A stretch of DNA of 64,000 nucleotides from Epiperipatus broadwayi. Taxonomy: Eukaryota > Onychophora > Udeonychophora > Euonychophora > Peripatidae. A program made the translations under genes and the position numbers. The notes beneath the pieces are model-generated. The model saw only the letters and a list, made by a program, of their open reading frames with translations, made no database searches and was not told the DNA's origin. Positions 12,331-24,308 of this stretch are shown one piece after another (positions within the stretch are counted from its first letter, which is position 1; every line of letters starts with the position of its first letter). The DNA is taken from NCBI GenBank assembly GCA_028023455.1, contig JAQFVV010000232.1:1430001-1494000 (forward strand). Direction: 5' to 3'.

Positions 12331-13537
12331 GGTTCTTGTCTTATAGCTAAAGATGCCGTTCGATGGCGCCATTTTCACGCTAAAACTATAAAATATGGAC
12401 ATTCACGGGTTGTTGATTTTAATCATTTTGATGTGTTCTTTTGTAATGCGAAAATAAAAACAAAACAAAATCGTCTTTTTTAAATATTATTTTTTATTAA
12501 TATATACAAATTAAATGATAATAATAAATGTAAAATAAAATAAACAAATTACAATTTGATTCATGTTTTTTATTTTGCTTTATTAGAAAAATCAATTTTC
12601 TATCAGATATTTTTTTACTGGGGTTACGGCTTTACCACTATTTTTACTTCAAATAGAATGACAACAAAAAGTAAAAGTTGTTAGCGTTAGGTTTAGGGTT
12701 ACTTTTAGGGGTAGGTTTAGTTTTAGGTTTAGGGTTAGTGCTAGTGTTAGTTTTAGGGTTAGTTTTAAGGTTCTGAGTTTTGTAATGCTAAAATAAAAAA
12801 TATCAAAATCATATTTTTGTAAATATTTTTTTTAGTAACATCTATACAATAAATGATAACAATAAACGTAAACTATATTCAACAAAGTATAACCATAGTC
12901 AGAGAAAGAAAGTAAAACTTTTTTAAACAACAACAAAAATGTCTTTACTTATTAACCATGTTTATAATATATGCTTTTTATGAAATTTACAAAAAAATCC
13001 GTGCATAATTGTACTTTTTCTACTGGATATTTTTGTGTTACCGCTCTTTTTTACTTCAAAAATATACACGGTAGAATCTTGTTTGTCTCGTGGAATGTTA
13101 TGAACAGTATGTTACTTGATGCGTTACCTAATTCCAACTCACACATATATCTTGTCAACATTTTCCCAATTAAAACTTCAATACAGTACAGTATAAAAAG
13201 TCTGATAATTATTACTTTACAAAATCTGAACATTTTAATACTTTAAAATAAAATAAAATCCAATGAAAACAACATTTCCATCCAATTCAAATACACACAC
13301 CCTCTCACCAAGCCATAACCATTTTATAAACTCTGCGAATTCGGAAAATGTATTTGCTGCGATGCGACATACATGCTATACTGCGACGCGATATAGCGGC
13401 CTGCAATCTGTAGCACAACAAAAAAGTATTATAGAAAATGTGGGGTCGAATGTGTCTGCCATGGAAACAGCAATTTTATGTGTTTCAGCGTGAAAACGTC
13501 GCCATCGAGCGGCGTCTTTACCTATAAGATGAGTATC
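12331..13537 (-). mobile_element. Non-autonomous TIR element I, copy 2 (8-bp TSD)
   Basis: The same element lies here in reverse orientation. Its left end, GGTTCTTGTCTTATAGC, matches the right end of copy 1, and its right end, read in reverse, is GATACTCATCTTATAGG. The flanks are TAAACATC (12323-12330) and TAAACATT (13538-13545), an 8-bp duplication with one change. Subterminal CGCCATCGAGCGGCG is palindromic. Frames inside (for example on the minus strand near 13051-13233) are mirrored in copy 1 but are not conserved as protein, so I do not call genes. Confidence 0.85.
12682..12772 (+). repeat. Telomere-like (TTAGGG)n-type tract in element I, copy 2
   Basis: About 90 bp of degenerate TTAGGG-like units (GGTTTAGGGTTAGTG and variants). 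It is complementary to the shorter tract of copy 1 and sits at the equivalent internal position. Confidence 0.75.
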
Positions 13538-13869
13538 TAAACATTATATGAATATCAGTTATTAATTAATGCTTATATAAAGGCATATTAGATAATGACT
13601 TGTTTTAAAATCATCCCTGAAAAGAGCTAATTGCAAATTCTCCATGAGTTTGAATATCGTGGCATAATGGTGACTGAAAAGGGGATGAGAGATGGATGAA
13701 CTAGTCTAAATTATATCAAAATTTATTTAAAAATTATTGAGCTAGTATAATAAAGATGGATATAATCATGGACTTAGTATTTCATCGATTCATTTCTAGC
13801 ATTCTATTTGAAGACCCAAAGTCCAATTGTAGTAAAATGCGTATCCTTTTTCTGGTGAAAACCGGCATC

Positions 13870-14115
13870 CCGTTATAATATATATATTAAAGTAATAAAA
13901 GTAGTTCACAAAAGTAATTCAAATAAAAGTTTTTATATCATTCAAATGTATTCTATCGTATATATATTATTTTCTACATTTATATATATATATAAAGTAA
14001 TAAAAGTAGGTCACAAAACTAAATCAAATAAAAGTTTTTATATCATTCAAATGTACTTTATCGCATATATATTATTTCTACATATATTTAATTATATAAA
14101 AAATAAAAAAATAAA
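13870..14115 (+). repeat. Two direct repeats of about 120 bp
   Basis: Two adjacent units share AAAGTAATAAAAGTAG, then CAAATAAAAGTTTTTATATC and ATATATATTATTT. A related piece lies near 7360. The rest of 13546-14283 shows no gene. Confidence 0.65.
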
Positions 14116-14384
14116 TAAAAGTAATTCAATACTCAGAATCCTGGCTAAACGTTAGCATCAGTTTCAAATTTGAATCCAGTTATGAAGGCATCAGATGAGA
14201 TTACTATGGCAGATAAAAATTAACAGTAATCCTTTTTTTTGTTGATATAATCCTTTTTTTTTTTGACTTTCCTGCTTCTAAATATTATTTTGGTAATAGT
14301 ATAAATACTGAATCCTACCGTCTGATGGTGCTTTTTGCCCAATTCAACATACCGATTCACAGGCCATCTGTTTGTTCACATAAT

Positions 14385-15250
14385 ATTATGGTTAAAGTTT
14401 TTTTTTTTCAACCGGTTTTTAATTTTTTCCGTCGGCGATGGTAAACCACCAAAGTTTTTTTTTTATTCCACCTGGGTTTTTTTTGTTTTTAATAAACAAA
14501 TACTTTGTTTTTAGATGGACTAGGGGTGTTGGTTTGTTTGTAAATTAATGACTAACTGTCCATAGGTTTCTTAACATAATATTATTCACGGTAAACCAAT
14601 TTTTCTTTCACACGGCTTTTTTTTTGGGTTCGTTTTTTTTTTATGAAACAAACACTTTATTTTTAGATGGTGTAGGGGTGTTGGTTTGCTTTTAAATTAT
14701 CGATTAACACTCCATCGGTTTGCTTACACAAAAATACGGTAACAAACTTTGTTGTTTTTAGATGGTAGTAGCAGGGGGGGGGTTGGTTGTTTGCTTTTAA
14801 CTTACCTTCTTTTTTTGGTTGATGTTTTGATTTGCTGAAAGTCTTCAACAATTCAGTACTTTTGAATAAACCAACACTTGGTTTTTTAAAGGGTGGAGGG
14901 GAGAGGGGTTGTTTTGATTTTGAATTGTTGTCTTTTTTTTTTTTTGGTTAATTTATTATGAGCCTTTTTTTTTGTTTCAAGTCTTTACGCTACAGAAAGC
15001 TTTATATGATAGCACAAAGTTGTTCCTTAATTTTTTGGGCCTTTAATTTTTTAAAAAATGATATAAACAGTTCGTTTTTAAGGAACTTTTTTTTTAAGCC
15101 GTGGGAGGTGGGGTGGCAGGGAAGGTTTGTTTTGATTTTTAATTATTGACTTTTTGGATTTTTTTCTTGAACATTTTATTATGTTACCGCACAGTTCTGT
15201 ATTATGTTTTTTTTTTTTGGTGGGGTCTTTTGAATCAACTTTTAAATACT
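14385..15250 (+). repeat. Degenerate T-rich tandem array inside element H
   Basis: Units of roughly 100-150 bp repeat TTTTTAGATGG..TAGGGGTGTTGGTTTG (near 14511, 14662, 14755 and, weaker, 14880), with poly-T runs and CATCGGTTT-like words between. The G/T strand asymmetry is strong. Confidence 0.6.
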
Positions 15251-15554
15251 TCTCTTTTTTTGGTATAATAAAATATTACTTACTTTAACTGTTAATGAAA
15301 CTTATCAAATATTACCTACCTACTTTATAATCATGTGAACAACAAAAACAACAAGTTTCCCCATAAAATAATTTATTGAATCAAAAGAAAATGAAACTTT
15401 GTACAAGTTGTGAAGCAAAACAAGTAAAAAAAAGACTACCATATGTGGGGGCATAAAAAACAGCAGCCACAAGTAACGCAAATAAAATAACAGGGAAGCC
15501 TCAAAGCTGCAAATAACGAGATTTTGGAGCCTTCGAACCAACAACTTCCCTTAT

Positions 15555-15574
15555 GCAGACCTATATAGGTCTGC
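15555..15574. repeat. Perfect 20-bp palindrome
   Basis: GCAGACCTATATAGGTCTGC reads the same on both strands. It lies inside element H. Confidence 0.85.
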
Positions 15575-15893
15575 TTGCAGGAGTTTTTCTTTCTGGGAAA
15601 ACACTATTGTGCATCAGACTTGCGTGGCTGTCCGGCAATTCACACAGCTTCAACCAATTCGGACAACTTGCAGATGACATTTGACAGTTCTCGCACGGAT
15701 TCGCACGTAAACGGGCATTTGTGCATGAAATTCGAAAAAAACTGCTGAAAAAAAGAACCATTTCAAGGTGTTTGCAGTTTAAAGCTAGGGAAGCATGTGT
15801 GATGACATGACAATTCTTAATATGGAATACTAATTCCACTACGCTTTCTAAAAAATTCTCGGCAATGAATTTTTGCAGTTTTGTCTCTTTCAA
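15561..15893 (-). CDS. Hypothetical 110-aa frame in element H
   Basis: This minus-strand frame opens MKETKLQKFIAENFLE and ends KTPASRPI. It has several Cys residues (ISCTNARLRANPCENCQ, SASCPNWLKLCELP) but no clear zinc-finger spacing and no transposase catalytic motif that I recognise. It lies in the less AT-rich right half of element H and would be the element's only candidate gene. Its stop falls in a 20-bp palindrome at 15555-15574. It could equally be a chance frame in GC-richer DNA. A conserved frame in other copies of element H would be the deciding evidence. Confidence 0.25.
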   Translation of the reverse strand: MKETKLQKFIAENFLESVVELVFHIKNCHVITHASLALNCKHLEMVLFFSSFFRISCTNARLRANPCENCQMSSASCPNWLKLCELPDSHASLMHNSVFPERKTPASRPI

Positions 15894-16152
15894 ATACGGT
15901 TACCATCAAATGAGACTGTAGCGACAGTTCAAGAGTGCTCACTTGAAGACTAATACTGTCGCAATGCAATGGGCATAGTATTTCATTATATAACCATAGA
16001 ATACATTGCCCTCAGGCAGCCTGTTATGGCTCAAAAACACCTTGAACTGTCAGCCATAAGTTAAGGCTGCTAAAACAATATATTGATGTGTTTTGTGAAA
16101 AAGAGCGCCATCAGACGGTAGGGTTCAGTTTTCATACTATTACCGTTATTTT

Positions 16153-16815
16153 TTATAAAAATGAGTTTCTAGAAAAAGAGGGCTTACAAATGCACATCGG
16201 TGATTAGATGTAAATATCAAGCTGTAAACGAATGCAATTTGAGCATAAAAAATGATTTACGGTTATTAAATCAAAAAAAAAAAAGAAAAAATAAATAAAA
16301 AATTGTATTTTACAAAAACCATCATAAAAAATCCAAATTTCATTGTAGAAAAAAAAGTAATACCTCATATAAATCGGGGAAAAAGTGGCGGATCGAATGG
16401 TCTAAGACCCATAAGTATACAAATTCCACACAAACTCAGTTGAAAGTCTAAACTTTTGAACAGGGGCTCTTCGGACTCGAGGGGTTTTAACTCTTTGAAA
16501 CCCAAGAGGCCATCTTGAATTAAAAAAAAATTACAATAAGTATGATTTAAAACATATTCTGTTTGAATACTGTAAATATAAAAGTATATCTATTTTTAGA
16601 ACCAGCAAATAAGAAAGAATGTAATAAAGCTGATAAAATAATTATTACATCAAAACAAATTAAGAAAAAAGAGATTTTTAACACTTTTAAATATCTTTAT
16701 GTTTACACTGGTTCACAAATTTAAAATTTTGAAAGTTAAATGTTAAAATGACAATTTTATAGACAGCTTCATCACATGTGTCTCATAATGCTGAAAAAAA
16801 AAAAGATATAATATG
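16153..16815. other. No gene recognised
   Basis: AT-rich with a somewhat less AT-rich stretch near 16380-16510. No terminal repeats or clear coding frame were seen. It would form the intron downstream of the exon candidate at 16822-16888 if that exon is real. Confidence 0.4.
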
Positions 16816-16821
16816 TCTTAC

Positions 16822-16888
16822 CTGAGGTAACAGTGCGATTGGTAACTTCCATTTTTACTAGCTGATCCCCCAGATTCTGTTCTTCCAT
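16822..16888 (-). CDS. Candidate first coding exon (minus strand)
   Basis: Reading the minus strand from 16888, ATG opens MEEQNLGDQLVKMEV, then TNRTVTS, and the exon ends exactly at a strong splice donor (TCAG|GTAAGA, donor GT at 16821-16820). The predicted peptide is acidic and polar with no signal peptide. Composition is less AT-rich than the flanks. Upstream sequence (a 5'-UTR if the call is right) is partly duplicated at 17118-17330. No second exon was identified, so the protein is not recognised. A chance match of ATG, short frame and donor is possible. Confidence 0.33.
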
Positions 16889-16904
16889 ATCAGTTGTTCT
16901 ATGC

Positions 16905-17330
16905 AGGTATCTTTTAGAAATATGTTTGGTTTTTAGTGGGGAAAAAATTAACAGAAATAATTTACAAGATGTTATGCAAAGAGGACTTTAATGTATTTTA
17001 TGTAATTTAAATTATTAGCTAGATATGCTTCTGTTTACTCTCTTCTAATATTAAATACAATTTAAGATCGCTGTTCTTTCATATCTGCATATACGCTAGA
17101 AATGTTTGGTTGTTGTTCCATGCAGGTATCTGTTAGAAATATGTTTGGTTTTTAGTACAGGTATCTGTTAGAAATATGTTTGGTTTTTAGTAGGGGAAAA
17201 AAATAACATGAATAATTTACAAGTTGTTATGCAAAGAGGACTTTAATTTATTTTATATAATTTAAATTATTAGCTAGATACGCTTCTGTTTACTCTCTTC
17301 TAATATTAAATACCACTTTCATTAGACACA
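16905..17330. repeat. Direct duplication upstream of the exon candidate
   Basis: A block of about 200 bp (GCAGGTATCT-TTAGAAATATG through AGAGGACTTTAAT to CTCTTCTAATATTAAATAC) occurs at about 16903-17052 and 17156-17319. The first 35 bp occur a third time at about 17122-17156. Reading minus strand, this lies just upstream of the candidate start codon and may be a duplicated promoter/5'-UTR. Confidence 0.7.
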
Positions 17331-18656
17331 TACTTCCATTAACGTTATTTATTGATTCAATTTTTATCATTTTAAATTTTTATAATTTACTTTGTCATCA
17401 ATTGCTTTCTTATGGTTTATCCACAAATTCCAGTTTAGTCTTTTATAATTTTTACTGCAAACAGAACGTATAATTATTTTGCTGGCATAATAATTAACTT
17501 ATTAAGTATTAACATACTCAATATTTTTCCAGTGAACTAACTCCTTTGTTATTTTATACCATATTTGCACAAATTCACAGCTTTTTCCTTCCATTGTTCT
17601 AGCACTTTCAGTGATATAATGATTCCGAGATATTTTCCAAATTATTGAACATTGATTTCACCAGTAGAGACTGAAAACTTATTAACTCCATAATTTTTTA
17701 AAAAAACTTTATAACATAGTTTTAGATTATCAAATGGATCTTAATTGGTTACTTTTTAAACAAATCATAATGATATTTAAAAGAATGTAGGTTAAATTTG
17801 ATAGAAGAACTAAATTACTTTCTTCCTATTTGTAATGTTTTCAATCAGTTTCCTAAAAACACCGTCTTCTTATTTTTATCACATTTTAAATCGTGACCTC
17901 TCATTGGTTCATTCTTCTAATCTTTTGACAATGAATATTTGATAAGTTACAAACAGCTTGAATAATTTTTTAAAGTCAATATTATTCTTAGAAATATTTA
18001 CTAATAAAAGAAAAATAATATTTTCGATAAACTTAATAAAAAATACAGTAAACTTTAAACTATTAAACATCATATGATCACTATATCCCATACTTGTTCA
18101 TAACTGATATTAAAATAGGCAAAATTCTCCATATAGTAGTGCCACTTTAAACTAATGTAAGTAATTTTAATTTTCTCTTTGACAGATTAAATCCTAAATT
18201 AATTCTATAAGCTTTTTTATCACAAAATTAATAAATAAATATTATCTTTTTCATTTTTTAAAAATAAATTAAGATTTTACAGGAAATAGCCATTACTTTA
18301 TATCATATGTGCACAAACACGATTATATCTATTGCATATATTTTTATTTATAAGATTATATTTGAAGTTGACTGAAATTTTAAATATTATTAGTAACAAT
18401 TAATTATTAACAACTACTATTAAGTTTTATTTCATTATTTTATTTTTTATATGCCTTTAAAATAAATACTTTAACCAAGACTTAGAGAATTTATATTACT
18501 AACCTTACGTTTAAACTCCAAACAACCAAAAATAACCTTTATTTTTCTTCGTTTTATAACTAAATATATTTACTTTATAAAATTTAGAATTATACCCCCT
18601 AAGATTTACTTTCAATTTAATTTATGATGAGGTGTATCAATATAAAAGGGTACAAT
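17331..18656. other. AT-rich region, no gene
   Basis: No gene, terminal repeat or recognisable transposon fragment was seen. Confidence 0.45.
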
Positions 18657-20352
18657 ATATTGAAACAGTAAGATTTGCTTTAGTTTCACCTCTCACGTCA
18701 TTCCTACCCTCCTACCTTAGTTTAAACCCCAGTTTATCGTAGTGTGTTTGTACTGCCATTTATATGCCAAAATTCCGCCTAAATTAGATCACGAATGTAT
18801 TAATGCTCATGGTATATATAATTTTAAAAACCCTAATGTTAGTAATTTATAAATTGCGAGTATGTGCATATACACATATTCATTTTAAAAGAGTAGGTTA
18901 TATAAGTAAGTTTACACACAGACTGTAAATCTGTTTATTTTAGAAATATTACATTTGTAATATTTGTTTTCATTTAGTAAAGTAATATTTCACTGTAAAT
19001 AGATTTAAACATTTACAATTTAAAAGTAAAATATTTATAAAAGTAACCACAATTTTTATTATAAAAGTAAATGAGGGTTGGGAAGATAACAATAGAATTA
19101 ATTAGTCAAAGTTTGGCAACATTAACAATAGAATTAATTAGTCAAAGTTTGGCAACATATTTATTAATTAGTGGCTTAATATTTTGCCATCAGATAAACA
19201 ACAGATGTCCACTCATGTATTTTTTAATTAAAACATTGTTAAAGTTAAAAGTTCTAATCCGAATATCTTAAAAGCAAAAAGTAGTTATAAAATCCCTGTT
19301 TTCAGATGTTCGGATAAGATAAGTTGGCAGCTGTGATTTTGTATCTATTTTTGGCTCTATACTGACCACCGCGGGATAGTTCCATTGTATGCTGGTTTTA
19401 TATATATAGGGCCAATTTTTATTCTAGTCTATTCTTAATTGTCATTCTTAATTGTTTATGCTAGGCTATTCTTGATTCAGTCTTGATTCATTCATTGATT
19501 CTTCATTTGTCTATGCTGAAATATTAGTCTACATATTATTCGTCTAAGTTGTTATATTAACTTATGTTATAATATTATTGTGACTTCTTCGCATTAAATA
19601 TTTGACGTATTAAATTTTGCCTTCAACCTGCCAGTGAAGATATTTAAAATATTGAACATAAAACAGCTGAAATCAGTGAAGCCCGACCTTTAATAATCTC
19701 ATGATATACCAACCTTTGCTGATGGAACAGAAAATGCCTGAATAGAAAACCGGCGGGAAAGCTCTCTTCCTGCTTGGGATGGCCATTCCTGCAGCATATA
19801 CCATCTAATGCTCCGGACCTGTTGTAAACTGCCACCGCTGCTGAACATGTATCATCTTTAATCACGAACCAAGAAGCTGCCATATTGATAACATGCTACT
19901 TAACTTCCATTGGAGTTTTAAACCAGAGATTGTGCACAAACTTCCCCAAGTTAATATGAGGTAACCCCATTAACCCAAGAGCTTTTGTGTTGTCTATTTC
20001 ATTTCCAAAAGCTAGCTAAAATTTAAGTGTATTTCTTTTGTTATAAAACCGTATTTCTGTAAAATATCTGTATGTTAAGTTGCATGCTTTTCTTTCTATC
20101 CTTGGGTTAATATATTCTATTTTATATATTTGCCAATTTATTTCTTTTATTATAGTAGTGTGCTTAAATAGTCATCGAACAAGCAAATTATTTTCTTCCC
20201 CCTATTTGTGTGCCACTATAGTAATGCGGGTTAATTTTATGATTGGCCCCTAAATAAATGTTTATTAAAATTGCTTGTTTGAGGGCTACTCTATTTTTAT
20301 TTTCCTAAATGATTGATTTAAAGAAGGATGTTTCACATTTTCTTTTATATAT

Positions 20353-22562
20353 TGTAACGATACGGAGAATACTTAACGTAAACTGCACTACAGGGCGCCA
20401 TCTAGGCATTTGAACCTAGAAAAATTTATAAAGTAGGCAGATACGTAAGTCAAAAAAAAAAAAAATTTTTTTTTTTTTTAAAATTTTGATTCCGGTCGTT
20501 AGCCCATATCACTAGCTCAGGGAGTAGCAGAGATTTAATAATATCATATCTTATCTAATTAGATTTCAACATTAAAAAAATAAATAAAATAAGCCACTGC
20601 CAGTAATTAACATACAAACATTTATTTATGCACATATATATAAGATTTAAAATTATTTTAGTATTAGTTTTACATTTTAACATTTAACATTATTTTTAAC
20701 TTTGATTTTTGACTTTAATTTACATTTAATTACTATTATATTCTAATTTTACATTTTAATTAAGTTCGCACAGATAAATTTATGAAAGCTTGTTTATAAT
20801 GTTGAATATAGATCGGTTACGTAGATTTCACGGTCAAAAACATTTCAAAGTAAACATAAACGATCAAAATACAAAATTATTGATTACTGACAATTGCGGA
20901 GGGAAATTTATACTTAACCCAATAGTATTCACCATAAGATACTTGCATTGTCACCAATAACTTAAAAGACATCCGAATAAATACTTTTTAGATACTTACC
21001 GTAAGGTATCATTATTTATCGAATGTCTATATATTTTGATCAAATATGAAAACCCAAAACATACTTAACCGATAACCAATCCATGCAAGCGTCTATAAAC
21101 AACTTAAATTTAATGCATTTCTATTTAGGGTCAAGTATGAATAGACCATATAGATTTGCTTTTGAAAATAAACATTCTATCCCTATTTAACCTTAGGTTA
21201 AAATTCGTAGTCAAACCGGCATCAATTCATCTGATATATCGATGTATTCAATGTAATAAAATACGGCAGCACAAAAAGTTAAGAGAAGAAATTGCTTCCC
21301 ATGAGATAGGAATATTACATCTATCTGCAAAGAAGAGCAATAAACAAAAAACTCCATAGAAAGGAACTGCGGTATCCGACTTATAATTCCTTCCATAGGC
21401 AAACGGAAGTGTGCGGCGTATGAAACGATTCTGCCCGTAGCGAATCAATATTACATCTACTAATCACACCAATATATCCAATCCATTGACCCAATTTAAC
21501 CATGAAACAAATAACCCAAGATTACCCTCCCCTAATATAACTTTACAAATCTATACAGCCATTCACGCCCGACTTAAGTTTAACATTGATATATTTTAAT
21601 TTATCGGAAAACAGAAATCGTAAATAAACTTAAAGAACAAAATTAAATAAATGGAAATGATTTTACACAAATGAATAAAAAATACATCAAATAACATTTT
21701 AACTACTTTAGTCAGATAGGAAACTAATGCAATTATTTTAAATACGAAAAGTTTTTAACTTAATGTTCATTAATTGTAAAGTTCTTACGGTTTTTAAAAC
21801 GTCCAACTTTATCCGTTGCTTGCCACGAACGTAAATTCCCACGCCGTCCTAAAGAGGTTAATATTCTGAAGGCCGATTTATTTATCCATCCGGAGATTTT
21901 TGCTCTAACTAGTCCTCAATGTAGGAAACGATAGTTCATTTCTCTTTTCTTTAACAGCTGAAAGAATTGACAGTGCGTCTGTCAATTCCTCCACCTCCAA
22001 CTCCGTACTACTACATATAGTCACATCGTAATAATCAATTTCCAATCACTCACTAATTAATAATTTCCAAACTTGTCCTTTTTATATTAATGTGAATGAT
22101 TGAATTTACATTACGTCACCGATGCGATGGTCCTTTCGCTGCGGTCCGATTCCATAGGGATTTCTTCTTATTTGCTAACAGTTTCTATTGTTTTCCTATC
22201 TGACTGATGTTTTTACATTTAAATGCCCAAGGCTGGTTTACATTTAACTAATTAACAATCATTTCCATTTCTGATTAATTACCCTGTTTTCCAAATCAAA
22301 AATATATTTAAAGATAAATTTAAAGATATAATTTTATCTCCAAATCTTTTTGAAATTTAGTTTTAAAATACTTTTTCTTTAATAAAGTTTTATTTTAATA
22401 ATTTTTCATTATCTGTGTGATTTAACATGTACGAGTTTAAGATGATATTTAATTTCAATTTTTAATTCTTAAAGAAAATTTTTAAATGCGAACTTCTTAT
22501 TTTAACTTGTTTAATAATATATAAAAAAAACAACAATGTAACGAACGTCTGTGCTCGTTACA
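20353..22562 (-). mobile_element. Family B LTR, copy 1, inserted in unit C
   Basis: On the minus strand it starts TGTAACGAGCACAG and ends TATCGTTACA. ATAT flanks it at 20349-20352 and 22563-22566. The 5' terminus folds: TGTAACGA pairs with TCGTTACA. It holds the conserved promoter (TGACGTAATG about 32 bp before TATAAAAAGG, minus strand near 22115-22080) and the 3' hairpin/GGCGCC element (20393-20420). It is the most similar copy to 55114-57254 at the ends. The frames inside (for example 21156-21359) are not conserved between copies and are not genes. Confidence 0.75.
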
Positions 22563-23259
22563 ATATATATATTTCATGACGATATGCGTGAAATTGATAA
22601 GTAGACTTTATAATTGGAGAAATGCATGATTAAGTGTCACCTTATTAAAATCCCCCTTTTAGTCATGCATTCCCTCCATTTTTATTATTTTCAAATAACA
22701 TTGTATTTATAATGCCATTTACGAATGCAAAATTGAAGTCGAGAATGTGCGGACCATCTTTAAAATATATAGGAATTGGTTAAGCGCCTTTACTTGTTCA
22801 GTTACCTTTTTCATATATTTGTTCTATTTATATTGTGTGTTACTAGGGTAGGCATATAAGATGTTGAGATCTTGCTTTGTTTATACAGGGATTTATGGCT
22901 GAGACCTTTCCCTTTTATTCTCGCAACTTCCAGATATTGTATGAGCTAGAAGCTATACCTGGAATAGGATGCTTCAGTCACCCAGCCACGGAGTTTATGG
23001 TAATAGGCCATGCTCAGGCTGTTTGTGACCAAACCTCTACGGGGTCCCTGGTGAAACACCATCCCATCTATTTTCATTTTGTATTTATTTTATTTCACAA
23101 AGCCCCAGTTTCAACATACCACACTCCATTCTATATATTAAGCCTCCACTAGTACCACCATTTCTTTGTAATATTTAAATATTTTATTCAAGTACCCGAG
23201 TCTTGACCACTTCCATGCCTCTAGCTCAATGAGCTTTCGTCCGCACCATTCTTGAAGTC

Positions 23260-23265
23260 AATAAA
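23260..23265 (+). promoter_or_regulatory. Polyadenylation signal AATAAA in unit C copy 1
   Basis: AATAAA lies at the same position as in copy 2 (50102-50107), in the context GAARTCAATAAA. This supports plus orientation and an R/U5-like boundary. Confidence 0.45.
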
Positions 23266-23902
23266 AGTTCTTTTCTCAGATTTTAAAATATAAATTGATT
23301 TAAGCAACACTTATCATATTCGCCTTAGACTTCACATATTGTGAATTAATCTTTCTTTTATAATTGTATATTTGTTTTAAGCACATTATTATAATTTCAT
23401 CATGCATTGACTCGAGATATAGAAAGACTGTATAAATTAACTAGCCATTAATGTAAATGGCATTTTATTATGTTTATTTAAAATATGTTTATTTTTTAAT
23501 GAGTTGATGGCCCGGTCTGGCTTATTCAGACAATGCCATTTTATAGTGGTAATTAATAAACTGTATTTTAATTATAATTAGTCTGAATATATTTATTTAA
23601 TTCTGCGATCCACACTATTGCTCCGGTCTATTTTTTCATTTTATATATTTTGTATCAGCCATAGTCTTAAGTTAGCTAACCTAATTATATATTTTAATGT
23701 AGAGTCTCTTGCTTCTCCCTGACCACTGGCAAGAAACTGCTATTCGTAGCGTCAGATGCGTTATCACGTAGGTTGCATTGTGGAGTATAGACTTTAGATT
23801 CGAGCTTGGGATCTCTGGGAGGCAATTTCTAGAGTGTTTCGTGTCTGGGTTTAATTCTGCAGTGTGTTAGCGAGATACATGTTCTGACCTTTACAATATA
23901 TT

Positions 23903-24305
23903 ATATGAAAAACATTTATATTTAATAATTACATTCTGAATTACAATTGTCAAACTAACTCAATCCATACCATTGACACTATCCACCTTAGATAAATACA
24001 GTAATGATTATTACTAATCATTTACTATCTAGAGATTGTCTCTAGCAGAGATATAAACTTCAAAACTCAATTAAAGATTAGTATATCTGATTTTTTAAAA
24101 TTAATTACACACACGGGGTTATTCACATTTCTCTTTCTCATGTGTGATATCCTTATATATTCATTAAATAACCACAATACTACCACATTCTTTTAAATTC
24201 ATATAAATAAGATACAATAAAAGACAAATGACCCCCAAGATGAATTTTGTGCTGAATCAGCATTCATTAGTTGGTTCAGATCACCATATTTTATATATAT
24301 CTTTA
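23903..24305 (+). repeat. Repeat A, copy 2
   Basis: A nearly full unit, from CAAACTAACTCAATCCATAC to AGTTGGTTCAGATCACC, following the end of LTR unit C. It is followed by a truncated direct copy, so A units can be tandem. Confidence 0.75.
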
Positions 24306-24308
24306 TTA

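Larger units (their letters stand above)
14292..16144 (+). mobile_element. TIR element H, 8-bp TSD, about 1.85 kb
   Basis: The left end is GGTAATAGTATAAATACTGA and the reverse-complemented right end is GGTAATAGTATGAAAACTGA. Similarity continues through CCTACCGTCTGATGG for about 43 bp. The flanks ATTATTTT (14284-14291) and GTTATTTT (16145-16152) form an 8-bp duplication with one difference. The GGT start, 8-bp duplication and GATGGCG subterminal word link it to element I. The left half is a poly-T/G-rich degenerate array; the right half is less AT-rich and holds a 110-codon minus-strand frame. Confidence 0.78.
18661..23895 (+). mobile_element. LTR-like unit C, copy 1 (interrupted)
   Basis: It starts TGAAACAGTAAG and ends CTGACCTTTACA with ATAT on both sides (18657-18660, 23896-23899). 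It is split by the family B LTR at 20353-22562; without it the unit is about 3.0 kb. It matches 48028-50705 along its length (for example CTACCTTAGTTT, AGTCAATAAAAG/AATCAATAAATA, GTGTGTTAGCGAGATA). The 5' end can fold: TGAAAC pairs with GTTTCA near 18690. A TATA-like stretch (TTTTATATATATAGG, about 19396) and AATAAA at 23260 suggest plus orientation. No retroviral protein is encoded. Solo-LTR status is an inference from ends and duplication. Confidence 0.7.

Noticed and set aside
10847-12772. TTAGGG-like tracts as evidence for a chromosome end or a fusion point
   Set aside because: Both tracts lie inside mobile element copies with their own target duplications.
15320-15544. 74-codon hydrophobic minus-strand frame in element H
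   Set aside because: The hydrophobicity follows from T-rich DNA; no conserved motif or start context.
22877-23152. 91-codon frame in unit C copy 1
   Set aside because: The aligned part of unit C copy 2 has no equivalent frame.
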